This document shows, piece by piece, positions 31,397 to 42,950 of a stretch of DNA of 64,000 nt (positions within the stretch are counted from its first letter, which is position 1; the number at the start of each line of letters is the position of its first letter). Both the position numbers and the translations under genes were made by a program. Origin of the DNA: Ceratothoa steindachneri (lineage: Eukaryota; Arthropoda; Malacostraca; Isopoda; Cymothoidae); the NCBI GenBank assembly GCA_963969495.1, contig OZ018323.1:77722330-77786329 (forward strand), written 5' to 3'. The notes beneath the pieces are model-generated. The model had not been told where the DNA came from and did not search any database. It saw only the letters and a list, made by a program, of their open reading frames with translations.

Positions 31397-32913
31397 CAGT
31401 AGCGGCCATAATGATTCGAACACTTAGGTTTCCATCACAAAACTTACAGTCGCTTCAAATCAAATAATGTTAGTAATGGATGATAAATTAAGGATATAAA
31501 CTAATCATGGCTATAAGTTATACATCTACATTGTAGATGCTAGGAAGGATGAAATTGCAAGTTACGTGTAAAAGAGCATTTTGATTCCCAAAATATGGTG
31601 GTCAAAATGATCAGAACAGATAACACAAGAGACGCAGATGAGGAGGTACGATGATATAAGTTACTCAACAAATCATTTTCACCTGTCACAATATATTATG
31701 AGCGGACTAACCGAAGGCATTCTTCTGTCGTCTTCTCCATTCCTCTTATAATATTTTCAAAAGTTCATCTCTCTCTTAGCGTCTTCCACAAATTCTCAAT
31801 CTGAACGATGCCCGGGCTCTGAGCAGGCCAGTCCATAACATTTACCTCATCATGATCCAGGAAATTGTTCACCAACTTTGCAACGTGCATTATCCTGCAT
31901 AAAATGGCGGGTTGGGCACAAGCGGCTTTCATATGGGACACAGCATGTGCTTGCAGTTCTTTATACACTTGAGCATTCACTCAGTCCTGCAAGCGAACAA
32001 GTGGGCCAGTTCCTTCGCCGAAATTACGCCCCACACCATAACGCTTCCTCCACTAAACTTGACGCTGCTCTTCACGCAGTTCACGGATAATCTTCCGCCA
32101 GGTCTTCGACGGACGAACTGCCATTTGAACCAAACAAATTGTACTTCGATTCATCGCTGAAGTGCAATTTGGACCATTGGTCTTTTTGTCCATAGAAGGT
32201 GCTTACTGGCGAAGGATAATCTAGCTTCTGGTTGTTAGGGCTGATCAATCAATGGTTTGACTGCTGGTGTGCAAGATTTTTTTAAAGATCTTTCCGCCAG
32301 GCGGCGTGATAGTCTTCCTGGAGACACTAATGGCCATAGTTTCATTTACTTATCGGGATAGCCTAGCTGTTGTATTGCATCGGTCCTTTTTTTTGAGATA
32401 TGGACGATGGCTTGGTCATATCTTTCTGAGGTTTTCCTAGGCTTACCAGTAGAAATTCCACTGGTGCATGATCCTGTGGTATCGTTTGTGATATATTATG
32501 TACAATACTTTAGGGGTATTTAACTCTTTCAGCTATGGGTCTGATAGAGAGATGAGCCTTTTGGCGTAGCTTAACAATTAGCTCCTGGATATAGGCAGGT
32601 GTAGTGGATGCCCTAGGCATGTTTGCTGTTCAAAACTTGATAAGGTAATGACTGAATTACTAAAAATTCATGGAATTAATTTACTATACAAAATTAGTTG
32701 GTTGCCTCAAAGATGGAAGTAATAGAATTACAGTGTCCGGATCATTTTGACCATCATATTTTTGGAATAAAAATGCTCTTTTGGATGTAATTTGCAGTTA
32801 AATCCATCCTAACATGTACAACTTATAGCCATGCTTAGTTTATATCTATAATTTATCATCCATTACTTAGCCTTATTTGGTTTGAAGTGTCCGAATCATT
32901 ATGGCCGCTACTG
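31397..32913 (-). mobile_element. Tc1-like transposon with IR/DR ends, full length
   Basis: Bounded by TA (31395-31396 and 32914-32915). The termini CAGTAGCGGCCATAATGATT on the left and its near-complement on the right form part of long inverted repeats of roughly 200 bp. Each repeat holds a second, inner motif in the same orientation: left inner GGTCAAAATGATCAGAACAG at about 31600, right inner GTGTCCGGATCATTTTGACC at about 32735. This IR/DR layout is known from Sleeping Beauty-like Tc1 elements. Total length of 1517 bp is normal for the family. Confidence 0.88.
31695..32620 (-). pseudogene. Tc1-like DD34E transposase, decayed
   Basis: The start codon at 32620 gives MPRASTTPAYIQELIVKLRQ and LSIRPIAERVKYP, the first helix-turn-helix, followed by a stop. 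The central region retains a GVISAKEL-like part in broken frames. The frame 31980-31765 contains LVNNFLDHDEVNVMDWPAQS and IENLWKTLRER, the C-terminal DDE segment, with the catalytic glutamate in IENLW. The second-aspartate block (QDNDPKHTS in the family) is missing or shifted. It would cut and paste its element at TA; this copy cannot. Confidence 0.85.
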
Positions 32914-32990
32914 TATATTGCCATCTAGCCCTCAGAGCACTAATTGCCTTTAGGCTTGATTAGACTAAATGTTTAACTTGTATTTTCAGA

Positions 32991-33440
32991 CCTAGAGAAA
33001 ATAATAGCGCCATTTCTCCCCGTGTGTTAGTTTTGAGTGATGATGAAAGTTTAATTGTGCGGTTTCAAGGTAAATTTCCCAAGATAACACCAAATGAAGC
33101 CGTTACTGGTTCGCTTATTTGAAAATTAAAATTCGATAGGATACCTTACAGGTCTAAACTCACCCCGAATCCAAGGTCTTCAGTCAAAGTAGGAAGCAGA
33201 AAGTCCGTATCGACTTTAGATAGGGCTTTAAAGCCAACTAATTCAGCCGCCGACCTCAACGACATCACTTGGTTTGATCACAAGGTTTGATCAGGTTTGA
33301 CTATTGATGAGCATAGGCCTGAAATATGCATCTTAGCTTTGCAAAATTTGCATTGGTGAAATAAAGGAAAGCTTTGTGCGGAACAAAAGTGCGCTATAGA
33401 GTGGCTTTCTTCGGACAATTTGTCGTTTGAATGCGCTGAT
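32991..33440 (+). pseudogene. Unidentified decayed coding sequence
   Basis: From 32991 one frame reads PRENNSAISPRVLVLSDDES and LIVRFQGKFPKITPNEAVTG to a TGA at 33120. The same frame continues with KLKFDRIPYRSKLTPNPR, RKSVSTLDRALKPTN and LNDITWFDHK to a TGA at 33288. After a small tandem duplication of GGTTTGATCA, a second frame continues as LTIDEHRPEICILALQNLHW, a TGA, then GKLCAEQKCAIEWLSSDN and LSFECAD. The residues look protein-like (mixed charge, few low-complexity runs), unlike the AT-rich noise nearby. TTGTATTTTCAG lies just before 32990, a good splice acceptor, so it could be an old exon or a domesticated or transposon gene. I recognise no family. Confidence 0.4.
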
Positions 33441-34849
33441 TGAGAATCCTCGTTTTACGGAGTAGTGGGATTTTAAATTTTAACATTGAAAACTTCCATG
33501 TAAAATGAACGAAAACGTTAGCTTTAACAGTGTAAAAGGAAGACGGCTCCTTCGAAAGGTTTTACGTTGAGGGGGGAGTTTGAAACAGGTCGAAAATAAT
33601 GAGAGTTTGATCATTTTGGGGGAGGTGATTTGAAAGGCTCCAAGGTTACTCAGTGATTTTTCCGTTCGTTTAAAGAGAGTTTAATTTGATTTGAGTTCAA
33701 ACTAAAATTCACTCTGGGAAGATAATTATTCCACGAGCAAGAGATCATTCATTTTGTTCATATTGAACGAGAGATAAATTTGCTTTATTTGATTGTTCAA
33801 TTCGTCCACAAAAGCAAGGAAGGTTTTTACAACAGCTACTCTTTTATACAATTCTAATTCAAAGATAAATGCAGATATAACCTCTACACTGGCTATATTG
33901 AGGGTTATGGTAATCCTTTATTTAATTATTGCACGACTTTTAATCATAGGCGCAACTGAATGTTTGAATTCGGAAGGAAGGGACATGGAATTTTCACACG
34001 CCTTTGAATGAAAATTTAAATTAGAAAGGAAATGAAAAACCTTATGTAACAACTGCTTTAAGAAACTTCAATAGTTGAAGAGAAAGTGAAAGAAAAGCTA
34101 ACGATGGAACTTCCTTAAAGAGTTGCACTTTATCGAACCGAACTCACTGTTCCGATCATATAGTTTAAATGTTAATGGTGGCCAAAGGAAAAGAATGAAA
34201 CGATGAATTAATTTCGGATTGAAAATGATTGTTGCCTTTTCCAGAGAAGGTCGAAAACGCTTTACGTTTCTGGATTTAGTTGAAATGAAGTGAAAATAGG
34301 ATTTCAGTTAAATATTTAGATATTTGCGTGAATAAAGTCTGCACAATTGCAGTTTAAAGATGAATGAAGTTACTTAAGCAATATTTGAGTCTGAAGATGA
34401 ATGAATTTACTTAAGTAACGCTTGAACTTTGACGATAAATTAACTACGATAATAATAAAGGGGAATATTTTACTCTGTTGGAAAGGTTTAATTTGATTTA
34501 CTCTTAATACACGCATATAAAGATGTAAATAAGCTGGAAAGCTTGAACGGGAGTTCTTTGGTCTTCTAGTGTTCATATTTTGAATGGAGAGAAACAGCCT
34601 CTCCCTAAATTTATGTAAAGGCCGACAGCTCCCCGCCCCTAGTGAGAGAAAGGGAGTTTTAACTTCACCCGCACCATCGCCCTATGATCAGGGCAAGAAA
34701 CTTAAAAATCCCTTGCCATGAGAACAGGCAGCAACCAACCGCTGTCAGGCTGACGTTAAAAAACAATACCACAAATCGGCGTATTAAATAGACAAGCAAA
34801 AGAAGGTAGATGGATTAAAGGAGGGTAGAGGGCAAAGGGTGCGTCCGAA
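33441..34849. other. No gene seen
   Basis: AT-rich DNA. A short imperfect tandem duplication of GATGAATGAAGTTACTTAAG occurs near 34361 and 34396. Open frames are short and without motifs. Confidence 0.5.
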
Positions 34850-35115
34850 ACTAGAGCACGATAAGTATGCATAAATGCAGCCATTACTAGAAGACATAAT
34901 TTTCTCATAGACAATTGAAGAAGACGAGTCTGCAGGTCCTTGTTCTGAATGACTTAGCACCTTCGACCGTAAGACTCGACCAATCTTTGCTAGAGATCTT
35001 CATCATCTGTTTGTTTCCGAGTCAGAACCTTCTCACCGAGAATTTTCCAGAGGTTTTCTATCGAGTTTAAATCGCGAGAAGCAGCGCCACCGGATTTAAC
35101 GTTCCCCCGAACAAA
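34850..35115 (-). pseudogene. Tc1-like transposase C-terminal fragment
   Basis: The minus strand reads GGAASRDLNSIENLWKILGE, KVLTRKQTDDEDL and QRLVESYGRRC, then IQNKDLQTRLLQLS. DLNSIENLWKIL is the C-terminal DDE signature (PDLNPIENLW in the family) with the catalytic glutamate. One stop follows DEDL. No terminal repeats are seen, so this is only a fragment of a lineage different from the element at 31.4 kb. Confidence 0.65.
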
Positions 35116-35442
35116 GATTGAATGCCGTTTGCTTGAGTAGCTTCGCCCACGCTACCCCTCTCGGTACCGGGGACTTCGGCAGTCGCTGCCCTCTATCTCT
35201 GGTGCTTTGGACGGGCCCCTCCGCACCAGATTGCGATGTCATAGAATTCTCGGAGGAAGCGAGTCACCTTCAGGATATCTGAGCTTACCTTGGAGCACTC
35301 GAGTCCATAAGGGAGGGGGGACTTCTTTAGGTGACTTTGTCATGGTATAATTTGTTTGTTGTTATTTTCTTTTCCTTTTGTCTTTCCTACCTTTTGGTCA
35401 ACATTTTATTTATGAAGCGAAGTGTGTGTGGTTTTTAAGATG
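35116..35442. other. GC-richer unassigned segment
   Basis: TCTCGGTACCGGGGACTTCG and the following GC-rich 150 bp resemble in style the C-terminal/3' UTR region of LINE family A (CCCGGTACCGGGATGGGCGG), but the alignment is too short to assign. Confidence 0.3.
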
Positions 35443-36379
35443 TACGAGGAGCGGTCAATAAGTTTTGAGAATCGGTAGGGCAAAACAGAGTAAGGGGAAT
35501 GGCTGTTTGTGGGGGTGTTAGGACAAGTTATGACAAGTCAAGATGTGCAGCCGCACGCTCCTGCCTCGTCTATTTAAGAAGCAGTAGCTGATCGCAGATC
35601 GTCAGTCACAAATTTTTCAACAATGGAGAAGGTTGAGCACCGCGCAGTGATCAAATATTTGACCAAGGAAGGCAAGAATGCAAAAGAGATCCATGAACGC
35701 ATGATTGCAGTGTACACCGGCACCGCCCCTTCCTATGCAACCAGTGCTCGCTGGAATAGGGAGCTCCGCCATGGTCGTGAGTCCCTTGAAGATGACGCCC
35801 GTCAGACGTGACCAACGAGGACAATGTGGCCCGTGTGGAGAGGATCATCTTCGAAAATCGACGAGTGAAGGTCGAAGAAATCGAGCGAGAACTTGGAATA
35901 TCACATGGAAGTGTTATCAACATCATCCACGACAATTTGGCCATGACCAAGGTCTCTTACCGTTGGGTCCCTAGAAACCTCACGAAATCTCACGCCCCAT
36001 GATCGACTTCAACGTCGTCAAAGTTCGGAGGAGCTGCTCTTCCTGTACAACCAAGACCCGGCGGGATTCGAGTCACGCATAGTGACAGGTGATGAAACGT
36101 GGTTCCATCACTGGGATCCCCTAGAGACTACTTTTTATTCCGCCAGGCTGCACTGCGTGGACGCCGGTTTTGGGACGATGAAGATGTTCAGCTCGCTGTC
36201 CAGGAGTGGATTGAACAGCAGTCGGGAGATTTCTGGTTCTCGGGAATTCGAAGCCTCAGGGACAAATGGCTCAAGTGCATTGAAGTCGAGGGTAGTTATA
36301 TTGAAAAATAATAAAACACTTTTCCTCATATCTCGTTTCCTTATATCCGAATTGCAAAACTTATTGACCGCCCCTCGTA
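35443..36379 (+). mobile_element. mariner element, internally deleted (copy 2)
   Basis: TA at 35443-35444 and 36378-36379 flank about 30-bp inverted repeats (CGAGGAGCGGTCAATAAGTT at the left). It has the same termini and the same 5' leader as the 3.5-kb copy but lies in the opposite orientation. Length is about 935 bp owing to an internal deletion. Confidence 0.9.
35623..36311 (+). pseudogene. mariner transposase, missing its central catalytic segment
   Basis: The ATG at 35623 opens MEKVEHRAVIKYLTKEGKNA, HTH 1, to SATSARWNRELRHG-like residues and SLEDDARQT. A shift of one base leads to TNEDNVARVERIIFENRRVK and VEEIERELGISHGSVINII (HTH 2) and SYRWVPRNL. A further shift leads to EELLFLYNQDPAGF, then IVTGDETWFHHWDPL with the first catalytic aspartate. 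The sequence then jumps to DYFLFRQAALRGRRFWDDED and LRDKWLKCIEVEGSYIEK. The deletion removes the second aspartate and the HPPYSPDL block, so this copy is inactive. The other mariner copy lost a different part. Confidence 0.88.
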
Positions 36380-38082
36380 CATTAAGGGATTACCAAGTGT
36401 TCCGTTAGCTATGCCCTTGATAGTTGCCACCACGGTAGGATTTTAAAATTAACAAACATCCCAAAGGCCACCGGGTAATGACGGTTAGTCTGTTAGAGGG
36501 AGGAATGAGCTAGAATTTTTCGTAGAGTCATTGAACACAAGCAAATTTTCAGTGTCTTTTTGTAACGGCTTATTTTCTCCTCCTTTTCTGCCGTCCCCAT
36601 ATTTTTTTCCAACTCCTCGATCGTAATTATTAGGTTCGCTGAGTGGGACGCATATGCGTCAATCTGCGGTCCATTGCAAAAATTGATTGGAGTCTCTTTT
36701 GTTGTTGATTTCGTTATAAAGTTATTTTCGATGAAAACAAATGTTAGCATTTTTCTGCGCAGGGCTCATTTAGCCGAATTTCAAGATGGCAAGCGTTTAG
36801 TTACTTTTGTGGGCATTTGGATGTTGTAGTCCCTTGTTGTACGTACCGTAGACTCGTGACAGGTAGGATGTAGTATGTATGCGTACACCATTGGGAGTAA
36901 CCAGGTCTATGCTGATGTGAGGGTATGGAACGTTCCTTATCGTCGGATTCTCCTTCGTTTGTTTGGAACGTGATTGTTGAACGCGTCTGGAATGCGGCTG
37001 TCTTTTTATCTAGCTGCTTTTGTTTGTTCATATAGGCATGTGGTATATGAACTTCCTGCGCTTTTGGCGAATTCCACACGGTCGTGGAGGTAGACCGCCC
37101 AGCTATGATCCTTTCCTATACTCTTTAAAATGGATTGAGTACCAATATATGTAATTGCGATATATCCTCTTTTTTTTCGTTTTTCCACAGGTGTTTTTTT
37201 TGTGTTTAATATACTCTCCTCATTGGTGATTTCGTTAGACTAAAATGTCACCTTAATTCTCGAGTTGCCATTTTGGCGAATGATAAAGAAATAGTTTCAT
37301 GAACAAATAAATATTTCCCAGTGAATTCGTGCAAGTCAATTTTCCCCTGAAAAAAATATTCACAAATATTTGAAGGGCAATTATGCCATAAAGGGAGGCA
37401 ATGACACCATTATGTGGTCTGTGTACAGCTAGTCTAAAGGGGTAACCTTGAGGGATTTGGGTAATGTGGTAGCTTCTGATGGGGTTTGTGATTCAATTGC
37501 CGAGTTTTTCTGACTCGAAAGGTGTAGACGTCGTAGTTTGAAGTTATTGTATTCGTAAGTACGAACTTTCAATTTTGTTTATCATCTATTTGCCGGTTCC
37601 TCGCTTCCCTACTCTGTTTCTCGGTTCGATTACATGTATCCGGTTTCTAGAGAGGACATGAACTTTTGGAAAATGGTGAAAATTCAAATGGAAATGTGGA
37701 AGACATCTTGCCCGATTAACTAAAAGAGACTATAACTTGTGGCGTTAGGTACTCGGAGGTAATTTGACGACGGTAAAACCCGAAGAGTTTCACAAATTAG
37801 CACAACAAAATTGAGGAAGCCATGATCCTATGAACGAAAGATTGATTTTCAAGTTTAAGTACGAAGGACAATAACAAGGAATTCAATATACGAACGCACT
37901 ACTCCCGGGGTTGAGAACTGATTGCGTTCCGTTCGAAAAAAAAAACCCACAAAAAAATGGAAGTCCAAGGCATCCCAGTCGCCCAACGTGTAATATATCC
38001 TCCAGTTTTATCGCCCCCCTCCCTCCTAATAATAAATATCCTGCCCCCTCTGAATTATAAAAAACCTTACTGATTTCTTTCT
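36380..38082. other. No gene seen
   Basis: Apparently unique DNA. The longest frames (for example 36493-36750 and 36801-37079, minus strand) show no family motif, codon pattern or splice context that would support a gene. Confidence 0.5.
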
Positions 38083-38660
38083 GAATATTACCCGTTTGCA
38101 ATTTTAAGTTACTGGCAGATCGGTTTTTAAAAATACGCGTTCCTAATTTTAAGCTCTAGTGACTGATGGATTTAAAAATATTACCCTTTTGTAATTTTAA
38201 ACGTATTATTTTATGGGCTTTTAAATATTACCCGTTTGTAATTTTTAGTTACTAGCTAATCAGTTTTTAAAAAATACGCGTTCCTAATTTAAAATATAAT
38301 GACTGATGGGTTCAAAATTATTTTTCCTTTCGTAATTTTAAACGTACTAGTTGAGAGATTTTTAAAAAAAATACTCGTTCGTAGGTTAAAAAAATATTAC
38401 GCTTGGTAATTTAAACGCACTAACTGATGGACAAAAATAATATAAGTTCTTCAATTTAAGGCACAAGCTAATAGGTTTAAAAACATAATGCGTTTGGTAA
38501 TTTAGAACGTACTAACTGATACGTTTTATATTATTACCCCTTAATTTTAAGTTGACCTCTGGCAGGTTTAAAATATTGCGCGTTCTAAATTACGAGTATA
38601 CGCGTACTGACCGATAGTTTCAAAAATATTACCCGTTTAAAATATTGCGACATCGTAATT
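38083..38660. repeat. Diverged AT-rich tandem repeat, higher-order unit about 141 bp
   Basis: The phrase AATATTACCCGTTTGTAATT followed by TTAAGTTACTAG and a T/A run with TACGCGTTCCTAAT recurs at 38083 and 38224 in closely similar form, then in more decayed versions to about 38660. Sub-units of roughly 45-50 bp (ATTAC..., TAATTTTAA..., CTGATGG...) make up the higher unit. Confidence 0.75.
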
Positions 38661-39565
38661 TTCTTATGGAACCAATCAAATTTATATGTAGGAAAAAAAT
38701 ATCCCTCACAAGAACTTGACTTTCAATTTTTCTAATGCACTTATTCAGTCTGGCCTTTTTCTTATATTTACGGTTGGGTATATGAATGTTGAGAGACCCC
38801 TGGTTAGCTGTTTGTTTTTGTCACCCCTCTAAACAACACTACGGCTGAAGTGAGTATAACTTCAAAGTCATGATAACCTTATCCCCAAAATTGACGCAAT
38901 TACCCCACTGATCCAAATAGAAAATGGTGGCCTCTTTGCTTCTATACTTCTCGTTAACCTTGGCCTTTATATGTATTTCGCTGTATTGATTCTACTCCCT
39001 CTTGACCAATGGACGTGTGTCCTTTGTCTTTTGGAGATCGTGCGCTAGTTTTTGTCCCAATGCAAACCGATGTTTGGAGTTGATTATAATGGATGAAAGA
39101 ATCTCATGGTAGTCTATCAACTCGTATCCTGATAGATGTTTCGGATTATTTTACTATTTTCGCGGGGACTATTTTGCCATATTTTTGCATTTCAATATTA
39201 ATTGGTTGACTTTAATGATCAAATATTGCTTAGTATGATTTTATAATTAAAATTAGACTTCCATGAGTAGCTTGGTTCCTGTATTAATAGAATGATGCAT
39301 TATGAAAAGTCTGTCATGAAACTGACAACATTGCTTCCCAAATCATCCATTGGATAATTCATATATGACTGTTGGTACGATTTGGGCCTATTTTACTTAA
39401 TGTATTTTAAGGAAAGGAATTTTAGGTACAATAAAGAGACTGGTTTACTTTTAAACTACCTAAAAACTATACAAATATTTGTTCAAAAATTGAATATTGG
39501 TTAATAAGTCCAGATAAGTTTGAATTAGATTCCTAGTATCTACGAGTACACATACACAAGATTTC
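38661..39565. other. No gene seen
   Basis: AT-rich DNA between two satellites; nothing recognised. Confidence 0.5.
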
Positions 39566-40075
39566 TTTTTCACAAATTCAATTATTTTTTATCAATCTCA
39601 TTTTTCTCATATCAATTATTTTTTATCCATCTTAATTTTAACCAAATCTATTATTTTCTATTCAATTCATAACTGAATCATTTATTTTTTGCCAACCCAT
39701 TTTCAACCTACTCAATGATTATTTTTCCAACTCAATTTTAAACAATTACATATAACCAAATCATTTTTTATCGATCTTAATTTAACCCTATCAATTGTTT
39801 ATAGTCAACTCAATTTTTAACCATATCAATTATTTTTATTCAACTCAATTTTAACCAAATCAATTATTTTATCATTAAATTTAACAATCAATTATTTATT
39901 AGCCCATTCAATTTTAAGTCAATTATTTATTATCCAATTCAATTTTGACAATCTTGATTTTTTATCTAATTCATGTTAACAATCAATTATTTATTATCCA
40001 ATTCAATTTTTAGAAATCTCACTATTTTTTACACTACTCAATTTTTAAAAATCACTTTATTTATTTTATATCTCG
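39566..40075. repeat. AT-rich minisatellite, unit about 35 bp
   Basis: AACCAAATCAATTATTTTTT followed by ATCCAACTCAATTTT recurs more than ten times with length and sequence variation (AACAATCAATTATTTATTAT, CCATATCAATTATTTTTATT). Confidence 0.85.
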
Positions 40076-40263
40076 TTAAAAAAAAGATCTGGTCGTGGTT
40101 ACAACTCCTCCAAATACAATTTTTATATTCTTTTAGCCTAAACTTCGACTAGATAATTAAAAATAATTTCAAGCGGAAAACAAAAGAACTAAATCACTTT
40201 TCCTTCTCTTGCCCCCTTGAACCCCCCACCAGCAAGTGGGAATCTAGTCCCAGTCCCCAATAC

Positions 40264-40487
40264 CTTTAGAAGAATATGCGCTATATATCTTCGACACATT
40301 TCCACTTCCTCTTGGGTGAAACGGATGGCTCTCCATTGGGCCACGGATTTTCCCTGCTCGTCGGTTGGTGGCAGCAAACACGCTACTATGCTCTTACCTA
40401 ACCCACTTTCCCAACAAGAATGGTCCTCTGAGCTGACGGGCTTGCCAATGACTGTCATTTTGATCTTGATGTGGATTTTCTCTTCGT
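40264..40487 (-). CDS. Candidate internal exon of an unidentified host gene
   Basis: On the minus strand, a pyrimidine-rich tract ending CTTTTAAATCTTAG precedes position 40487, and AAAG followed by GTATTG after position 40264 fits a splice donor. The 224-bp exon is open in one frame for 74 codons (2 leading bases, then 74 codons): EEKIHIKIKMTVIGKPVSSE, SCWESGLGKSIVACLLPP, TDEQGKSVAQWRAIRF, TQEEVEMCRRYIAHILLK. The composition is balanced, more GC than its flanks and free of stops, unlike other frames in this AT-rich region. It also reads on for a while past the donor. No domain was recognised and no neighbouring exons were found in the window. It may be one exon of a gene with very long introns. 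An unknown transposon fragment is the alternative. Confidence 0.45.
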
Positions 40488-42097
40488 CTAAGATTTAAAA
40501 GAGACCGGTGGTACAATTAACTAAAATGCATATTATTGGTAGTAATAATAATAACTATTATTATTTTAATAATAATAATAATGAGAATATACTCTTTATT
40601 TTTTTAGTATTTACAATTATTTAACGATTTACAGATTTTAACCCCATACTCCCTTAAGTCACCCCGCAGTAACTAGCAAACGACTAGTTGATTATTCTGT
40701 ATCCTAGTGTTTGTTGTTGTGCTAGAAGCTAGAAGTGGAGCTTGATCTTTGAGGTAACAGCAAATTGCCCCTTATAGATTTGTGTATAGTGTCCATTAAA
40801 GATAGGACTCAAAAGAAACTTAAATAATTCCTAAAAGATTTGGTCCTACAGTAAATATAGTTATATCATTAGAAAGAGGAGAATTTGAAGTTTTGTAAGG
40901 TTTATATTTATTTGCGCTAATTGTGAATTTGTAGTACTTAGAGGGGGTGCATTGCGAGCCCCCTTCAGGGATTGACGTCCTTTCTTAGGCTCCGCAAAAC
41001 TCACTGATTTGCATGAATCTTCTGGCTGTGATTCGGTCAATTAAATGATAGGTTTTGTAAATATTATGTAATTATATTTAATTTATGTTGAGGTAATTTT
41101 TTATAATGAATTATTTATGTCGGATTATTTTTTTGGGGGGTATTATTTAAGTTTATTTTGAGTCGTAGGGCGCCTATGACAAAGCGACCCCATCGATGGA
41201 GAGCGAAGTTCGTACATGTTTGTATAGTGCGTGTGTATAAACTAGTTCGTATATCGAAACCTCCTCAACCTCAGAGAATGAGAATTATATTATTAGTCAT
41301 CTGGACAACGAACAAGATTGAAAACGATCACTCACTCGTTGAGTGAAGTTAAGCTACACTGGGCATGATTAATCGTCGGATGGGGCCGCTCTCCGAGATA
41401 CGCAGGAAACGGTGGGAGAGGGTGATAAAAGTTGTATGAAAAACACGCACACGCAAACACATTTGCATTCATATGCTAGCGCGCGCAAACATAACTTTCT
41501 ACATATACCCCCACCCCCCGCCACACACACTTACATTCACATATACTCTTACATTTACGCACACACATACACACACTTGTTCACGCACATAAACTCGTCC
41601 ACAATTGTTAGCCTAGTACGGCTGTTATTCACATCTATCCCTTGTTTTAAATGCCCCCCGCCCCTCCTCACTAGATTCCTCCTCTGTTGTTTCTCCCCTA
41701 CATTATTGATACGTTTGCTATTGCATTCCTTGTTGTTACTAACCTTTTTTCTTTACTCTCTGCCTCCCCCACCTTTCCCGCATTCTCCAATGGACTGCCC
41801 TTGTTAGTTAACCCAGTGGCTTATCTTTCATTTAATAAAAATTCTCCAACAATTTTTTTAAATGAGCCGACCTACGTCATAAGCGATCAACGCTAATAAA
41901 TGTGTTTACATTCTTTATTTTCATTATTTAAAAATAGAATAATAAACTAAATGTGAGTTGGACAATTGTTTCCGTCGATGGTTAGGATATTTCGTGATTA
42001 ACTAAAACAAAATTTTAGATCCTCTATTTTTTTTCATCTTGCCTAAATTTGTGACTCTCCTGTTTTGGCAATCTATTAATAGATGCTATACAACATA
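40488..42097. other. No gene seen
   Basis: It contains an (AAT)n-like microsatellite at 40535-40582 and CA-rich sequence at 41440-41600. No coding evidence. Confidence 0.5.
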
Positions 42098-42950
42098 CAG
42101 CCACGGCCCTAATTTTTCAACACCTGGATTTTTCTTATTCCTTGGGTTTCTATGAATTTATTGATGTAGGAAATCTAAATAAAAGTAGAAGCTTCCTGAT
42201 TTTTTTTTTAGTAATATCTAAAATGGCGATGCTATTGAAATGTATGAAATCCTGGTATCATTATGTGGTATGTTACAGTCAAAATGTCTTCATTTAACAG
42301 ATCATATTTGTTGATTAATAAGATATTCCATATCGACAGGATTTAATAATATGATAATTGCGAAAACACGTAATTATATCGTTGAGGAAAGAAGTTTGAT
42401 AGGCAGGCTGTACGAAGATGGTCTCTGCTTTCGACAAATTGCCAGGAGTCGGCGGATCACATTCTGGTGTTGTAGAAATGTTGAAAATGAGAATGCGAGG
42501 AACTGGGAACATGCAAGACCGATCTCGTTCTGGAGGATCCAGAGACAGTCCGCAACGTGACATGTCTCTGCGCGTCGCATTAGATTCGGGATCGTAGGAA
42601 AACTGCAGTTCAGTTGCAACATGAATGAACAGAATAGTTTGTCGCAGACTGCTTCCACAAGTCCTGAAGTCATGCAAAGCGCGCCAAAAGCCGTTGCTTA
42701 ACATTTAGAAGAAGCGACGTCGAGTGGCTTGGTGGGCACGTGCTCACCGCAACTGGACCAGAGTCATTGGTACGTGTCTTATGATCCGACGAGTCCACGT
42801 TCCAGCATGTATACAGACAACCGCGCCCGCTCCAAGATCAACCTAGGTGGGTTTTTGTTTTTTTCAGGCGGCAGCAGCCCAGGAAATTATATTTGGATGG
42901 GAAAGTGGTCCCTACCGTGAAGGTCATCGATAGCCTCCCACGCAAAATCC
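42098..42950 (+). mobile_element. Tc1-like transposon, 5' half
   Basis: TA at 42096-42097 precedes CAGCCACGGCCCTAATTTTT, a Tc1-type terminus. The transposase begins near 42351 with ERSLIGRLYEDGLCFRQIAR (HTH), continues in shifted frames, and near 42775-42850 reads VLSSDESTFQHVYRQPRPLQ, with SDES carrying the first catalytic aspartate. The second half of the DDE domain and the right terminus are absent. Many stops show it is old. Confidence 0.65.

Noticed and set aside
36493..36750. 85-residue minus-strand frame as a host gene
   Set aside because: No family motif, poor composition and no splice context; indistinguishable from random frames.
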